This document shows, one piece after another, positions 14,209 through 21,627 of a stretch of 27,010 nt of DNA. Position 1 is the stretch's first letter; each line of letters begins with the position of its first letter. A program made the translations under genes and the position numbers. The stretch covers positions 1 to 27,010 of the forward strand of contig DVMB01000051.1 in the NCBI GenBank assembly GCA_018715225.1. Reading direction: 5' to 3'. Under the pieces are notes generated by a model. That model searched no databases. It saw only the letters and a program-made list of their open reading frames with translations, and had not been told where the DNA came from. This stretch comes from Candidatus Onthoplasma faecigallinarum. GTDB taxonomy: Bacteria > Bacillota > Clostridia > Christensenellales > UBA1242.

Positions 14209-14626
14209 ATATTTGATATATTAAAATTATATTAAGTTATAAGAATAAGTTTGTCAACGCCATTATAGCACAATGGGCTCCAGGGGTCCCCATAAGAACT
14301 TGTTCGCCATGGGGCTTCGCAATATATCAAGCATAAATGAAGTTTACGAGTATTCGAGTAAACGATAAACAAGTGCAGATATATTGCGTGTGCTATCCCT
14401 TACACCACGAGAGCATATTTGATATATTAAAATTATATTAAATTATAAAAATATGTTTGTCAACGCTATTATAGCACAATGGGCTCCAGGGGTCCCCATA
14501 AGAACTTGTTCGCCATGGGGCTTCGCAATATATCAAGCATAAATGAAGTTTACGAGTATTCGAGTAAACGATAAACAAGCGCAGATATGTTGCGTGTGCT
14601 ATCCCTTACACCACGAGAGCATATTT
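14185..14626. repeat. Tandem 206-bp repeat carrying the tRNA promoter and 5' part (two full units and a partial third)
   Basis: Units begin at 14185, 14391 and 14597 (exact 206-bp spacing); the third is cut after 30 bp. Each full unit holds, on the minus strand, a promoter-like TTGACA...TAATAT, the acceptor strand and D-arm of the disrupted tRNA-Arg, and a ~120-bp hairpin-rich segment with stems GCAATATATC / GATATATTGC, GTTTAC / GTAAAC and CCCCAT / ATGGGG enclosing GAAC-AA-GTTC. The only differences between units are scattered point changes. The rest of 13985-14722 shows nothing else I can support. Confidence 0.88.
14229..14257 (-). promoter_or_regulatory. Promoter of the disrupted tRNA-Arg(TCG)
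   Basis: Minus strand: -35 TTGACA (14252-14257), 17-bp spacer, -10 TAATAT (14229-14234), about 20 bp before the first base of the tRNA 5' half. The same promoter is duplicated in the second repeat unit. Confidence 0.6.
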
Positions 14627-14722
14627 TTGTACAAAATTATTTATTTTTGTACAAAAAATATTTTTTTTATCGCTATTGACATATTGATGATTGTAATTAT
14701 AAAAGTTTATAACCTAACATTC

Positions 14723-15058
14723 CTATAACAAATTAATTTCAATACCTACTACGCCGAATTTTTGCATTTCATCTTTGGAATAATATTGTTCCATATCCGC
14801 AGGACTTGCGACTTCGCCAGATTGATAACCTAATTTCAATTTGTCAAAAATATTGTACAATTCTTCAAAAGAGGAAAATCGATGAAGATTGACCACCTGT
14901 ACAATTATTTTTTCGTTGGTAGATTCGTCCGTAAATTCAATCTGGTCGCCGACTTTTAACTTTTGTCTCTTATCATCATTTAGACGCATTTCTATTGATT
15001 TTTGCTTTGATTTAATCAACATAAATGGACCATGATTTAATCGCATATAGTGTACCAT
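14723..15058 (-). CDS. ASCH-domain protein
   Basis: 111 residues from the ATG at 15058. The open frame extends further upstream inside tsaD, but the GAGG six bases before this ATG and the start of homology (MVHYMRLNHGPFMLIKSKQK) favour this start. The pattern HGPF...IKSKQKSIEMRLNDDKRQKLKVGDQIEF is typical of ASCH domains, a PUA-like RNA-binding fold sometimes acting on modified nucleosides. It begins a few bases after the tsaD stop, so it is probably translated by coupling. Sitting in an operon with a tRNA-modification enzyme fits an RNA-related role. Confidence 0.83.
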   Translation of the reverse strand: MVHYMRLNHGPFMLIKSKQKSIEMRLNDDKRQKLKVGDQIEFTDESTNEKIIVQVVNLHRFSSFEELYNIFDKLKLGYQSGEVASPADMEQYYSKDEMQKFGVVGIEINLL

Positions 15059-15066
15059 ACTCATCC

Positions 15067-16077
15067 TCACAAACTCAAATTTGGTTTTGGAGCAAGTGTC
15101 AAATCTGCAATTCCTACCCCATCTTTGTATGCGTAATATGCCGCACTCCCAATCATAGCGGCATTGTCTGTACAAAATTGAAGATCAGGGAAATAACAGG
15201 TAATACCATTTTCTTCTGCTTTTACTTTCAAATCGTGTCTCAATCGTTTATTTGCACTGACCCCACCTGCTATTACAACTTTGTCGTAGCCAAAATCTTG
15301 GCACGCTTTGATAGTTTTATCTACCAACTCATCGACTGCCCACTTTTCAAAACTGGCACAAATGTCCGCCACAGGAATAGGCTCATTTTTTTGCTCCAAT
15401 TTGTGGATGTAGTTGATTACCGCTGTCTTCTGTCCACTAAAACTAAAGTTGTAACCTAAACTATCATTCGGTTTAGTAAATTGGATGTTGCTCTTGCCAC
15501 TCTCTGCCATTTGGCTGACCTTAGGTCCGCCTGGATATCCAAGTCCTAGCACTCTTGCCACTTTGTCAAAACATTCCCCTGCAGCATCGTCAAGAGTTGT
15601 GCCAATCATTTCGTGATGATTGTAATCTTTCACTCTTATTATCGCCGTATGTCCACCGCTAACAACAAGGCAGATAAATGGTGGAGTCAAATCTTTGAAT
15701 GTCAAATAGTTACCTGCAATATGCCCGTAAATATGATTGACAGCAATCAGTGGTTTTTTAGTCGCATATGCTAGTCCTTTAGCGTAACTAACCCCCACAA
15801 GCAACGAACCAATGAGCCCCGCTCCATAAGTTACAGCGATTGCATCGATGTCATCAAGCGTACAATTCGCCTGTTTCAAAGCAAGCTTCACTACATTATC
15901 AATAGCAGTAATATGGTTTCTGCTGGCAACTTCTGGCACAACTCCACCAAATCTTGTGTGAATATCAATCTGGCTAGACACAATATTGGATAGACAAATT
16001 CTGCCGTCTACAACGACAGCACAACTAGTTTCATCACAACTACTCTCAATAGATAGAATCTTAAAGCCTTTTTTCAC
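15067..16077 (-). CDS. tsaD: tRNA N6-threonylcarbamoyladenosine transferase TsaD
   Basis: 336 residues from a GTG at 16077. Transfers threonylcarbamoyl from TC-AMP to A37 of ANN-decoding tRNAs, with TsaB and TsaE. Motifs: ILSIESSCDETS at the N-terminus, metal-binding NHIYGHIAGNY (His115, His119), CLVVSGGHT, FDKVAR...GYPGGP and the C-terminal VVIAGGVSANKRLR...CTDNAAMIG. The frame runs 18 codons further upstream, but those residues do not resemble TsaD, and the upstream region is a promoter. The GTG lies 6 nt from the -10 box with no Shine-Dalgarno, so the message looks leaderless. The ASCH gene follows directly. Ends with TGA. Confidence 0.95.
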   Translation of the reverse strand: MKKGFKILSIESSCDETSCAVVVDGRICLSNIVSSQIDIHTRFGGVVPEVASRNHITAIDNVVKLALKQANCTLDDIDAIAVTYGAGLIGSLLVGVSYAKGLAYATKKPLIAVNHIYGHIAGNYLTFKDLTPPFICLVVSGGHTAIIRVKDYNHHEMIGTTLDDAAGECFDKVARVLGLGYPGGPKVSQMAESGKSNIQFTKPNDSLGYNFSFSGQKTAVINYIHKLEQKNEPIPVADICASFEKWAVDELVDKTIKACQDFGYDKVVIAGGVSANKRLRHDLKVKAEENGITCYFPDLQFCTDNAAMIGSAAYYAYKDGVGIADLTLAPKPNLSL

Positions 16078-16083
16078 ATTGGT

Positions 16084-16112
16084 ATTATATAACAAAGAAT
16101 AAAAAATTTCAA
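16084..16112 (-). promoter_or_regulatory. Promoter of tsaD, leaderless arrangement
   Basis: Minus strand: -35 TTGAAA (16107-16112), 17-bp spacer, -10 TATAAT (16084-16089). Six bases separate it from the GTG start of tsaD. Confidence 0.75.
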
Positions 16113-16203
16113 GTAAATAAAAAAGTAACAATTAATACTTTTTACAGATTTAAACTATGTCGAATCAATAACTAATAATTAAAAATCAAAAAGGAGTTGT
16201 GTA

Positions 16204-16230
16204 ATGAAATTATTAAACCTTAAAATATGA
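16204..16230 (+). CDS. Possible 8-codon mini-ORF
   Basis: MKLLNLKI followed by TGA, preceded by an ideal AAAGGAG (16190-16196) with a 7-nt spacer and followed two bases later by an intrinsic terminator. No convincing plus-strand promoter is visible. It may be chance, a remnant of a deleted gene, or a tiny translated leader. Confidence 0.25.
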   Translation: MKLLNLKI

Positions 16231-16232
16231 AA

Positions 16233-16259
16233 AAATGAGATTGTATATCTCATTTTTTT
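16233..16259 (-). terminator. Bidirectional terminator at the prfB 3' end
   Basis: Stem AAATGAGA / TCTCATTT around a 7-nt loop, with A run on one side and T run on the other, so it can work for prfB (minus strand) and for a plus-strand transcript. Confidence 0.75.
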
Positions 16260-16268
16260 ATTTGAAGT

Positions 16269-17378
16269 CTAATTTGCAGTTGAATGTGATTGTTTTAGAT
16301 ATTCATTGATAAAAGGTGTAAGTTCGCCATCCATCACGGCTTCTACATTGCTCGTCTCATAATCTGTTCGATGATCTTTTACCATAGTGTAAGGTTGGAA
16401 TACATAACTTCTAATCTGGCTTCCCCACTCAATTTTCTTCAATGTACCCTTGATCTCATTCATGTTTTGACGTTGTTTTTCTTCTTCTAGAGCAACCAAT
16501 TTGCTTGTCAAAATCTTCATAGCATTTTCTCTATTCTGCAACTGACTGCGCTCATTTTGGCAAGTTACGACTATTCCCGTAGGGATATGTGTGATTCGAA
16601 CGGCTGTCTCAACCTTATTCACATTTTGTCCTCCAGCACCACTGCTTCTATACGTATCTATACGTAAATCTTCGTTCCTGATTTTGACATCCGTCTCTTT
16701 CGTGATGGCCGGCACAACTTCGACGGAAGCAAAACTCGTATGTCGACGTTTGTTGCTGTCAAAAGGACTGATTCTAACCAATCTATGCACGCCCATTTCG
16801 CCTTTTAATTTTCCGTAAGCGTACTCGCCTTTGATCCAAATGACGACATTTTTTAGCCCCGCATCATTGCCTTCCAGCTTGTCCACAATGCTAAATTCAA
16901 ATCCGTTTTTACTGGCGTACATTTTGTACATTCTGGCAAGCATCACCACCCAATCTTGTGCTTCTGTACCGCCCGCCCCAGCATGTATAGTGATAATTGC
17001 ATCATTGTTGTCATACTTCTCATCCAAAAGAGTACGCACATTCAACTCATCAACTTTGTCCTTTAACTCCATGAGTTCATTCAAAGCCAAATTCAATAGA
17101 TCAATGTCTGTCTCTTTTTCTAATCCCTTTACTGTGGAGATAAGCGAGGTAATTTGACTTTGTAGTTCCTGCACTTCGCTGAACAGATCCTGAATAGACT
17201 TGATCTCTTTATTCGTCTGCATGGCATAATCAAGATTGTTCCAAAAAGACAGAGACTCTCTCTCTTTCATAAGTTTTGCAAGTTTATCCTGCAACTCGCT
17301 TAAATGAAGACAAGATTTTGTGGTCTCGAATTTATCTACTAATTTAGTTAATTCATCTCCAATATTTTCTATGTTCAT
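16269..17378 (-). CDS. prfB: Peptide chain release factor 2 (no programmed frameshift)
   Basis: 369 residues in one uninterrupted frame. RF2 recognises UAA/UGA and triggers peptide release. Seen: SPF anticodon-mimic motif (residues 204-206) and the GGQ motif (249-251) in RSSGAGGQNVNK, plus the N-terminal helical domain. In most bacteria prfB has an in-frame TGA near codon 26 and a +1 frameshift site; here the corresponding residues are C-L-H-L (23-26) encoded TGT CTT CAT TTA, so autoregulation by frameshifting is absent. The ATG is 8 nt from its -10 box without a Shine-Dalgarno. Monocistronic. Confidence 0.95.
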   Translation of the reverse strand: MNIENIGDELTKLVDKFETTKSCLHLSELQDKLAKLMKERESLSFWNNLDYAMQTNKEIKSIQDLFSEVQELQSQITSLISTVKGLEKETDIDLLNLALNELMELKDKVDELNVRTLLDEKYDNNDAIITIHAGAGGTEAQDWVVMLARMYKMYASKNGFEFSIVDKLEGNDAGLKNVVIWIKGEYAYGKLKGEMGVHRLVRISPFDSNKRRHTSFASVEVVPAITKETDVKIRNEDLRIDTYRSSGAGGQNVNKVETAVRITHIPTGIVVTCQNERSQLQNRENAMKILTSKLVALEEEKQRQNMNEIKGTLKKIEWGSQIRSYVFQPYTMVKDHRTDYETSNVEAVMDGELTPFINEYLKQSHSTAN

Positions 17379-17386
17379 ATATTTAT

Positions 17387-17415
17387 ATTATATCAAATCT
17401 TTGGATTATAATCAA
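17387..17415 (-). promoter_or_regulatory. Promoter of prfB, leaderless arrangement
   Basis: Minus strand: -35 TTGATT (17410-17415), 17-bp spacer, -10 TATAAT (17387-17392); the start codon follows after 8 bases. Confidence 0.75.
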
Positions 17416-17472
17416 CTATTTTAAATTTATATAAAATCAAGGACGAATAGAACCTCAGGCGTTTATAACAAC

Positions 17473-17500
17473 AAAAAAAGTAGTGTATCAACACTACTTT
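17473..17500 (-). terminator. Terminator of the rpsF-ssb-rpsR operon
   Basis: Stem AAAGTAGTGT / ACACTACTTT with loop ATCA (plus strand 17477-17500), followed on the minus strand by seven T. It touches the rpsR stop codon. Confidence 0.85.
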
Positions 17501-17804
17501 AGTCGCCACTAAATGGTAGCAAAGCCATATTTCTAGCACGCTTGATTGCTACAGTCAATTCACGTTGATGACGTGAGCAAGTGCCAGTTTGTCTGCTAGG
17601 TATGATTTTACCTTTTTCTGTAACATATTTTTTCAATCTATTGACATCTTTGTAATCAATAAACTTCAGATTTTTATCTTCACAGAAAGCACAAACTTTT
17701 TTCTTGTTTTTGTTATGTTGTTTATAGAATTTCTTCTTTTCAATATTAGTTTTTGGCTCTTCTTTAACTTCAGTTGTAGCAACTTCTATCTTTTCTTCTG
17801 CCAT
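17499..17804 (-). CDS. rpsR: Small ribosomal subunit protein bS18
   Basis: 101 residues. Core S18 sequence CAFCEDKNLKFIDYKDVNRLKKYVTEKGKIIPSRQTGTCSRHQRELTVAIKRARNMALLPF; the Cys pair CAFC plus TGTCSRH make this the zinc-binding (C+) form. An N-terminal extension of ~30 acidic/basic residues is longer than in B. subtilis. Last gene of the conserved rpsF-ssb-rpsR operon, TAGGAGAG RBS. Confidence 0.95.
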   Translation of the reverse strand: MAEEKIEVATTEVKEEPKTNIEKKKFYKQHNKNKKKVCAFCEDKNLKFIDYKDVNRLKKYVTEKGKIIPSRQTGTCSRHQRELTVAIKRARNMALLPFSGD

Positions 17805-17823
17805 AAATTACTCTCCTATTATA

Positions 17824-18231
17824 TTAAAATGGTAAATTATCATCATCAATAGGTTGAAGATCAGCGACTGGTTGAGCCGGAGTTGCTCCTACTCCGCCAT
17901 CACTATTTCCGTCATTTTTTGATGATAAGAATTCTACTTCATCGGCTATGATATCGACAGCAAAGCCTTTAGTGCCATCTGCTCTTTCATAATTTCTTGT
18001 TTGAATTGAGCCAGAGACAGCGATTTTATTACCTTTCTTCAAAAATTTTGCACAGTTTTCAGCAGTGCCACGCCATGCGGTGATGTTGAAGAAATCCGTT
18101 TCTCTCTCACCATCTGCGTTAGCAAATCTTCTGCCCACTGCAATAGATAAACGACATACAGAAACCCCACTTGAAGTAGTAGAAAGTTCTGGGTCTCTAG
18201 TCAAATTACCAATCAAATAAACTTTGTTCAT
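17824..18231 (-). CDS. ssb: Single-stranded DNA-binding protein
   Basis: 135 residues. OB-fold with MNKVYLIGNLTRDPELSTTSSG, FFNITAWRGTAENCAKFLKKGNKIAVSGSIQTRNYE, a short Gly/Asn/Pro linker and the acidic tail DDDNLPF that binds repair and replication partners. Located between rpsF and rpsR as usual in Firmicutes. AAGGAGAA RBS. Confidence 0.96.
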   Translation of the reverse strand: MNKVYLIGNLTRDPELSTTSSGVSVCRLSIAVGRRFANADGERETDFFNITAWRGTAENCAKFLKKGNKIAVSGSIQTRNYERADGTKGFAVDIIADEVEFLSSKNDGNSDGGVGATPAQPVADLQPIDDDNLPF

Positions 18232-18250
18232 AAATTCTCCTTATGTCGCT

Positions 18251-18532
18251 CTATTTAGCAACAATGATATAACGTAAAATGCCGTTGGTGATTGCAAGCA
18301 ATGAAGCCAACCTTTTAGGCAGTTTTTCATCAGCTGTGAAATTTACAAGAACATAAAACCCTTCACGTTTCTTTTGAATTTCATAAGCGAGTTTCCTGTT
18401 GCCAATACGCTCTACTGACTCGATCTTGCCACCATCTTTTTCAATCATACTGTTGACAAGAGCGATTTGAGCTTCTTTTTCTTCATCAGTAGATTGACTA
18501 GGGATGATGTACATCAATTCGTAATTATTCAT
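18251..18532 (-). CDS. rpsF: Small ribosomal subunit protein bS6
   Basis: 93 residues, starts MNNYELMYIIPS as in the S6 family, with the KLAYEIQKKREGFYVLVNF strand pair. First gene of the rpsF-ssb-rpsR operon; RBS AAGGAGG. S6 and S18 bind side by side in the 30S platform. Confidence 0.95.
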   Translation of the reverse strand: MNNYELMYIIPSQSTDEEKEAQIALVNSMIEKDGGKIESVERIGNRKLAYEIQKKREGFYVLVNFTADEKLPKRLASLLAITNGILRYIIVAK

Positions 18533-18625
18533 AATACCTCCTTATGGACTAATGGCCTAAAACTAGGCAAGGACGCAAATAAACTATCTCGACTTTATTT
18601 AAATGCGTAGTTAAATAAATTTAAC
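18533..18625 (-). promoter_or_regulatory. Structured 5' leader of the rpsF operon
   Basis: The ~93-nt leader between the predicted transcription start and the rpsF ATG contains a large hairpin (ACGCA...AAATAAA with TTTATTTGCGT) and a second one GCCTA-GTTT-TAGGC just before the RBS. rpsF leaders in many bacteria bind the S6:S18 complex for feedback control. The exact conserved motif is not evident to me here. Confidence 0.4.
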
Positions 18626-18631
18626 ACCCGA

Positions 18632-18660
18632 ATTATAACACATAAAGAAAAATAAATCAA
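18632..18660 (-). promoter_or_regulatory. Promoter of the rpsF operon
   Basis: Minus strand: -35 TTGATT (18655-18660), 17-bp spacer, extended -10 TGTTATAAT (TATAAT at 18632-18637). Confidence 0.75.
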
Positions 18661-18776
18661 GCCTTAAATAAAAATATTTTAGCCCTCATATTTTGTTTTT
18701 AGCCCACCCGCTTGTTTTTTCATATTAATAAAGTCTATATTCAAACATTTATATTAATTATTTCTTAATATAAAAC

Positions 18777-18798
18777 AAGGTCTAGACATCTAGACCTT
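18777..18798 (-). terminator. Terminator after the D-Ala-D-Ala carboxypeptidase gene
   Basis: Ten-bp stem AAGGTCTAGA / TCTAGACCTT with a 2-nt loop, followed on the minus strand by TGTTTTATATT. The rest of 18661-18776 shows no gene. Confidence 0.7.
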
Positions 18799-18839
18799 AT
18801 GTTTATAACCTTATAAATAGATAAGATTTTGAATAAAAA

Positions 18840-19988
18840 TTAACTATTCGTGATCTCTTTTATATAGTCCCAAACAGTAACTTCTTCATGCGTCTCTGTA
18901 GATAAGATGTTGATTTTATCTACAACGACTCCGTCAATAACGATCTCAACATTTCCTACCACCTGATTCTCATATACTTTAGTTAGCATGTTAGGAAGAT
19001 TATAATTCAAACTAAAATTCACATCTTCCCCAATCTTGCAAACATAGGTAAAATCACGTTCGGCTTTTAGGTGAGTTACTCTATCTAGCCCTTTGATTTT
19101 GATCGTCTTATCTTTTAGCATTGAATTGTCAAACAACGTTTTTGTCTCAAAATTTTCGAATCCATAGTTCAACAGATCACTCGACAACTTGAAACGTCCC
19201 TTGCTATCCTCTGCTCCCAAAACCACCGAGATCAGTTCGACATCATTCCTCGATGCTCCAACGGCTAAACAATATTTTGCCTGATTCGTTGAGCCCGTCT
19301 TTCCTCCCATGCAACCTTCATAGAATCTAGACAACTTGTTTGTGTTCGCCATTTGAGTGGTCCTTCCGCTAGGATGCACAAAATCTTCCATCCATATTGA
19401 TGAGTATTCATGATAGAGGTCAAAGTCCAAAACATGTTTTAAGACGATTGCCTGATCATATGCGGAAGAGTATCCATCCGGACTAGGTAGCCCTGTACAA
19501 TTCACATAGTTTGTATCCAATAAATTAAGTTCCTTTGCTCTTTCATTCATCATCTTTACAAAGTTGTTTTCACTTCCCGCAATGTGTTCGGCAATGGCAA
19601 CACTAGAATCGTTCGCACTCGCTATAATCACAGATTTTAACAGATCTTTTAAATAATATTCCTCTTCATAATCTAGGAATACCTGACTCCCACCCATGCC
19701 ACTAGCCGTTGCACTTACCATGACTTTATCATCTAGACTAATTTCGTTGCTACCTATTTTTTCCATAGTAAGCAAAATTGTCATCAGTTTGGTAACGCTC
19801 GCTATCGGCAATCTCTCATGACAATTATTTTCGAACAAAATTTCATTCGAATTTTTTTCAATCAATACGGCGGACTTGTAATTCACGTTCGACTCAAAAC
19901 TTGCATCTGCGGTAATAATCTTATGTGGGATGAGCATCAGCCCAAACATAAGCATCAAAACCAATACAATAGAAACTTTCCTTTTCAT
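18840..19988 (-). CDS. Serine-type D-Ala-D-Ala carboxypeptidase (penicillin-binding protein, S11 family)
   Basis: 382 residues from the ATG at 19988, which has an AAAGGAGA RBS; the frame extends 22 codons further without an RBS. Signal peptide residues 1-29 ending in ADA. Catalytic motifs: S64-V-T-K67, S124-A-N126, K230-T-G. It trims the terminal D-Ala of peptidoglycan pentapeptides outside the membrane. Residues ~290-382 match the C-terminal beta-rich PBP5_C-type domain; a clear C-terminal amphipathic anchor is not obvious. DacA/DacF type; vegetative or sporulation form cannot be told apart. Confidence 0.92.
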   Translation of the reverse strand: MKRKVSIVLVLMLMFGLMLIPHKIITADASFESNVNYKSAVLIEKNSNEILFENNCHERLPIASVTKLMTILLTMEKIGSNEISLDDKVMVSATASGMGGSQVFLDYEEEYYLKDLLKSVIIASANDSSVAIAEHIAGSENNFVKMMNERAKELNLLDTNYVNCTGLPSPDGYSSAYDQAIVLKHVLDFDLYHEYSSIWMEDFVHPSGRTTQMANTNKLSRFYEGCMGGKTGSTNQAKYCLAVGASRNDVELISVVLGAEDSKGRFKLSSDLLNYGFENFETKTLFDNSMLKDKTIKIKGLDRVTHLKAERDFTYVCKIGEDVNFSLNYNLPNMLTKVYENQVVGNVEIVIDGVVVDKINILSTETHEEVTVWDYIKEITNS

Positions 19989-20142
19989 ACATTCTCCTTT
20001 TGAATATTCTTTGTCAAAAATAAAAAAATATGTGCCATACAGCACAAATCTCAATAAATATAAATAAAACTCTTTCTATTTTGTCATTATAATATGCACA
20101 AACAATTTAAAATGCAAAGATAAAAAATAAAATGTTCTACCA

Positions 20143-20850
20143 CTATTTTTTGAATTTTAGCAACATATGTTTGTCTTCTTCGCTCACACGGAAACTATCT
20201 CTACACTTTTGAATACTCTTGTTGTTTGTAAAAGTATTTAGCCTATCCTCTTCAAACAGTTTGATGGCAACATCCCGCCTTTTCACAAAACATTCAGCCA
20301 CCCACCACGCCACAGCCATGTTTACATAATAGTGTGTCTCGCTCTTTAAACTATCAATCAAATCTAAAATCTTCACAATGTATTTTTCATCATCAAAAAA
20401 CTTGAACCATATGTTTACTCCAATACGTCTTTTGAATGGGATATTTGATTTGATACACTCTCTTGAAAGTGAAAAAAATTTCTCTTTATTTTTGCTAATT
20501 ATTTTAAATTTTAAAAGATCACAACATGCCCAAGTATCCACATATTCAACGAAAATATCAAGATACTTTTTCATCACTGAGAAATCTTTTATTTCATCTA
20601 TCAAGAACCCATTTATTGCCATATTTTCATAAAAAGTATGAAGATTGAGATCCAAAAAGGACAAAAAATTTCCCTTAGAAATTTGCTTAGCAATATCTTT
20701 ACATTGCTTTGTCGTGAGTGCCAATAATGGAAAGTTTGTATTCAATATTTTACGTGTCCAATCAAGCTTTTCTTCTCGTTTTAATCCCTCTAAAAACACT
20801 TGAAAAGCTTGCCCATCTTTACTCGTCCATTTTTCGATTATTAAGTTCAT
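20143..20850 (-). CDS. AlkD-like DNA alkylation repair (HEAT-repeat glycosylase) protein
   Basis: 235 residues, all alpha-helical. The segment VEYVDTWACCDLLKFKII matches the AlkD-family block around the catalytic Asp (VDNWxxCD), and WFKFFDD...SETHYYVNMAVAWWVAECFVK matches the next conserved helices. AlkD excises N3- and N7-alkylpurines. The gene starts 10 nt after the lepB stop with an AGGTGAA RBS, so it is co-transcribed with lepB. Confidence 0.83.
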   Translation of the reverse strand: MNLIIEKWTSKDGQAFQVFLEGLKREEKLDWTRKILNTNFPLLALTTKQCKDIAKQISKGNFLSFLDLNLHTFYENMAINGFLIDEIKDFSVMKKYLDIFVEYVDTWACCDLLKFKIISKNKEKFFSLSRECIKSNIPFKRRIGVNIWFKFFDDEKYIVKILDLIDSLKSETHYYVNMAVAWWVAECFVKRRDVAIKLFEEDRLNTFTNNKSIQKCRDSFRVSEEDKHMLLKFKK

Positions 20851-20860
20851 AATTCACCTA

Positions 20861-21544
20861 TCAAAATAATATATCCCACATATTTTTTAGCATCGTTCTA
20901 AACTCATTTTCTCCATAGTGGATAATGATCTCAACCTTGCCTAAAATGGAACTTTTATTCACTGGTCCATGGACTACACAATCAGTACTTTCTGCCCAAT
21001 TATCCCCCATCAAAAAGTATTCGTCCTCGCCTAATTTTATACATCTCTCGCCAGCCTCATTTGTGATCACATGATCAGCGTTTAACGGGTTGTTTATAAA
21101 GGCTAGATAGTCCTCATAATAATATCTTACATCAATATCAACTTCGTTTGTCTCACTATTCATTTTGTCTTTTCTATAAAATTCTTCATTATTTACATAA
21201 AGCACATATTGAGTCTCATTTTCTTTTATTTGAACAACATCTCCAGGCATGCCGATGAGACGTTTAATTATATACCCTCTGTCCCACCATGAAACTTCTG
21301 CAACGACGATGTCTCCATTCGTGTAATCTCTATATGGATTGATATATACTTTATCTCCGTCTTGGTCTTCAGTTAAGACATTTGCATTGAGTGTAGGACG
21401 CATAGAAAATCCCCTGACGTTTGTCTTTATATAAACAAAATTAAATACAATATTTACTAAAGCAAAAAATGTTACAATCATGATAACAACTGTAATTATT
21501 GAATTGAGTATGTTTAACAAAATTCGCTTTAGACGACTGTCCAT
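20861..21544 (-). CDS. lepB: Type I signal peptidase
   Basis: 227 residues. One N-terminal membrane segment (residues 14-38), the catalytic Ser47 in RGFSMRPTL, the general base Lys94 in YIIKRLIGMPGD, and box E GDNWAESTDCVVHGPV. Cleaves signal peptides at the outer face of the membrane. An insertion of about 40 residues between boxes D and E (YRKDKMNSETNEVDIDVRYYYEDYLAF) is longer than in B. subtilis SipS. The ATG lies 6 nt from an extended -10 box with no Shine-Dalgarno. First gene of a lepB-alkD-like operon. Confidence 0.94.
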   Translation of the reverse strand: MDSRLKRILLNILNSIITVVIMIVTFFALVNIVFNFVYIKTNVRGFSMRPTLNANVLTEDQDGDKVYINPYRDYTNGDIVVAEVSWWDRGYIIKRLIGMPGDVVQIKENETQYVLYVNNEEFYRKDKMNSETNEVDIDVRYYYEDYLAFINNPLNADHVITNEAGERCIKLGEDEYFLMGDNWAESTDCVVHGPVNKSSILGKVEIIIHYGENEFRTMLKNMWDILF

Positions 21545-21550
21545 GGTTTA

Positions 21551-21592
21551 ATTATACCACATTGGAAAATTTTTACAAACATATTTTCCAAT
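21551..21592 (-). promoter_or_regulatory. lepB promoter (leaderless) with flanking inverted repeat
   Basis: Minus strand: -35 TTGTAA (21573-21578), 16-bp spacer, extended -10 TGGTATAAT (TATAAT at 21551-21556). The ATG follows after 6 bases. The -35 box is enclosed by the inverted repeat ATTGGAAAAT / ATTTTCCAAT (21561-21570, 21583-21592), which could be a regulator binding site. Confidence 0.65.
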
Positions 21593-21597
21593 TTAAC

Positions 21598-21627
21598 AAA
21601 AAAGGATAGTTTTATTTACTATCCTTT
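21598..21627 (-). terminator. glnS terminator overlapping the end of the coding sequence
   Basis: Stem AAAGGATAG / CTATCCTTT (minus strand), T run following. The glnS stop codon lies in the loop, so the last codons form part of the terminator. Confidence 0.8.

Noticed and set aside
14185..14626. CRISPR array
   Set aside because: The repeat unit is 206 bp with no short repeat-spacer alternation, and units are nearly identical throughout.
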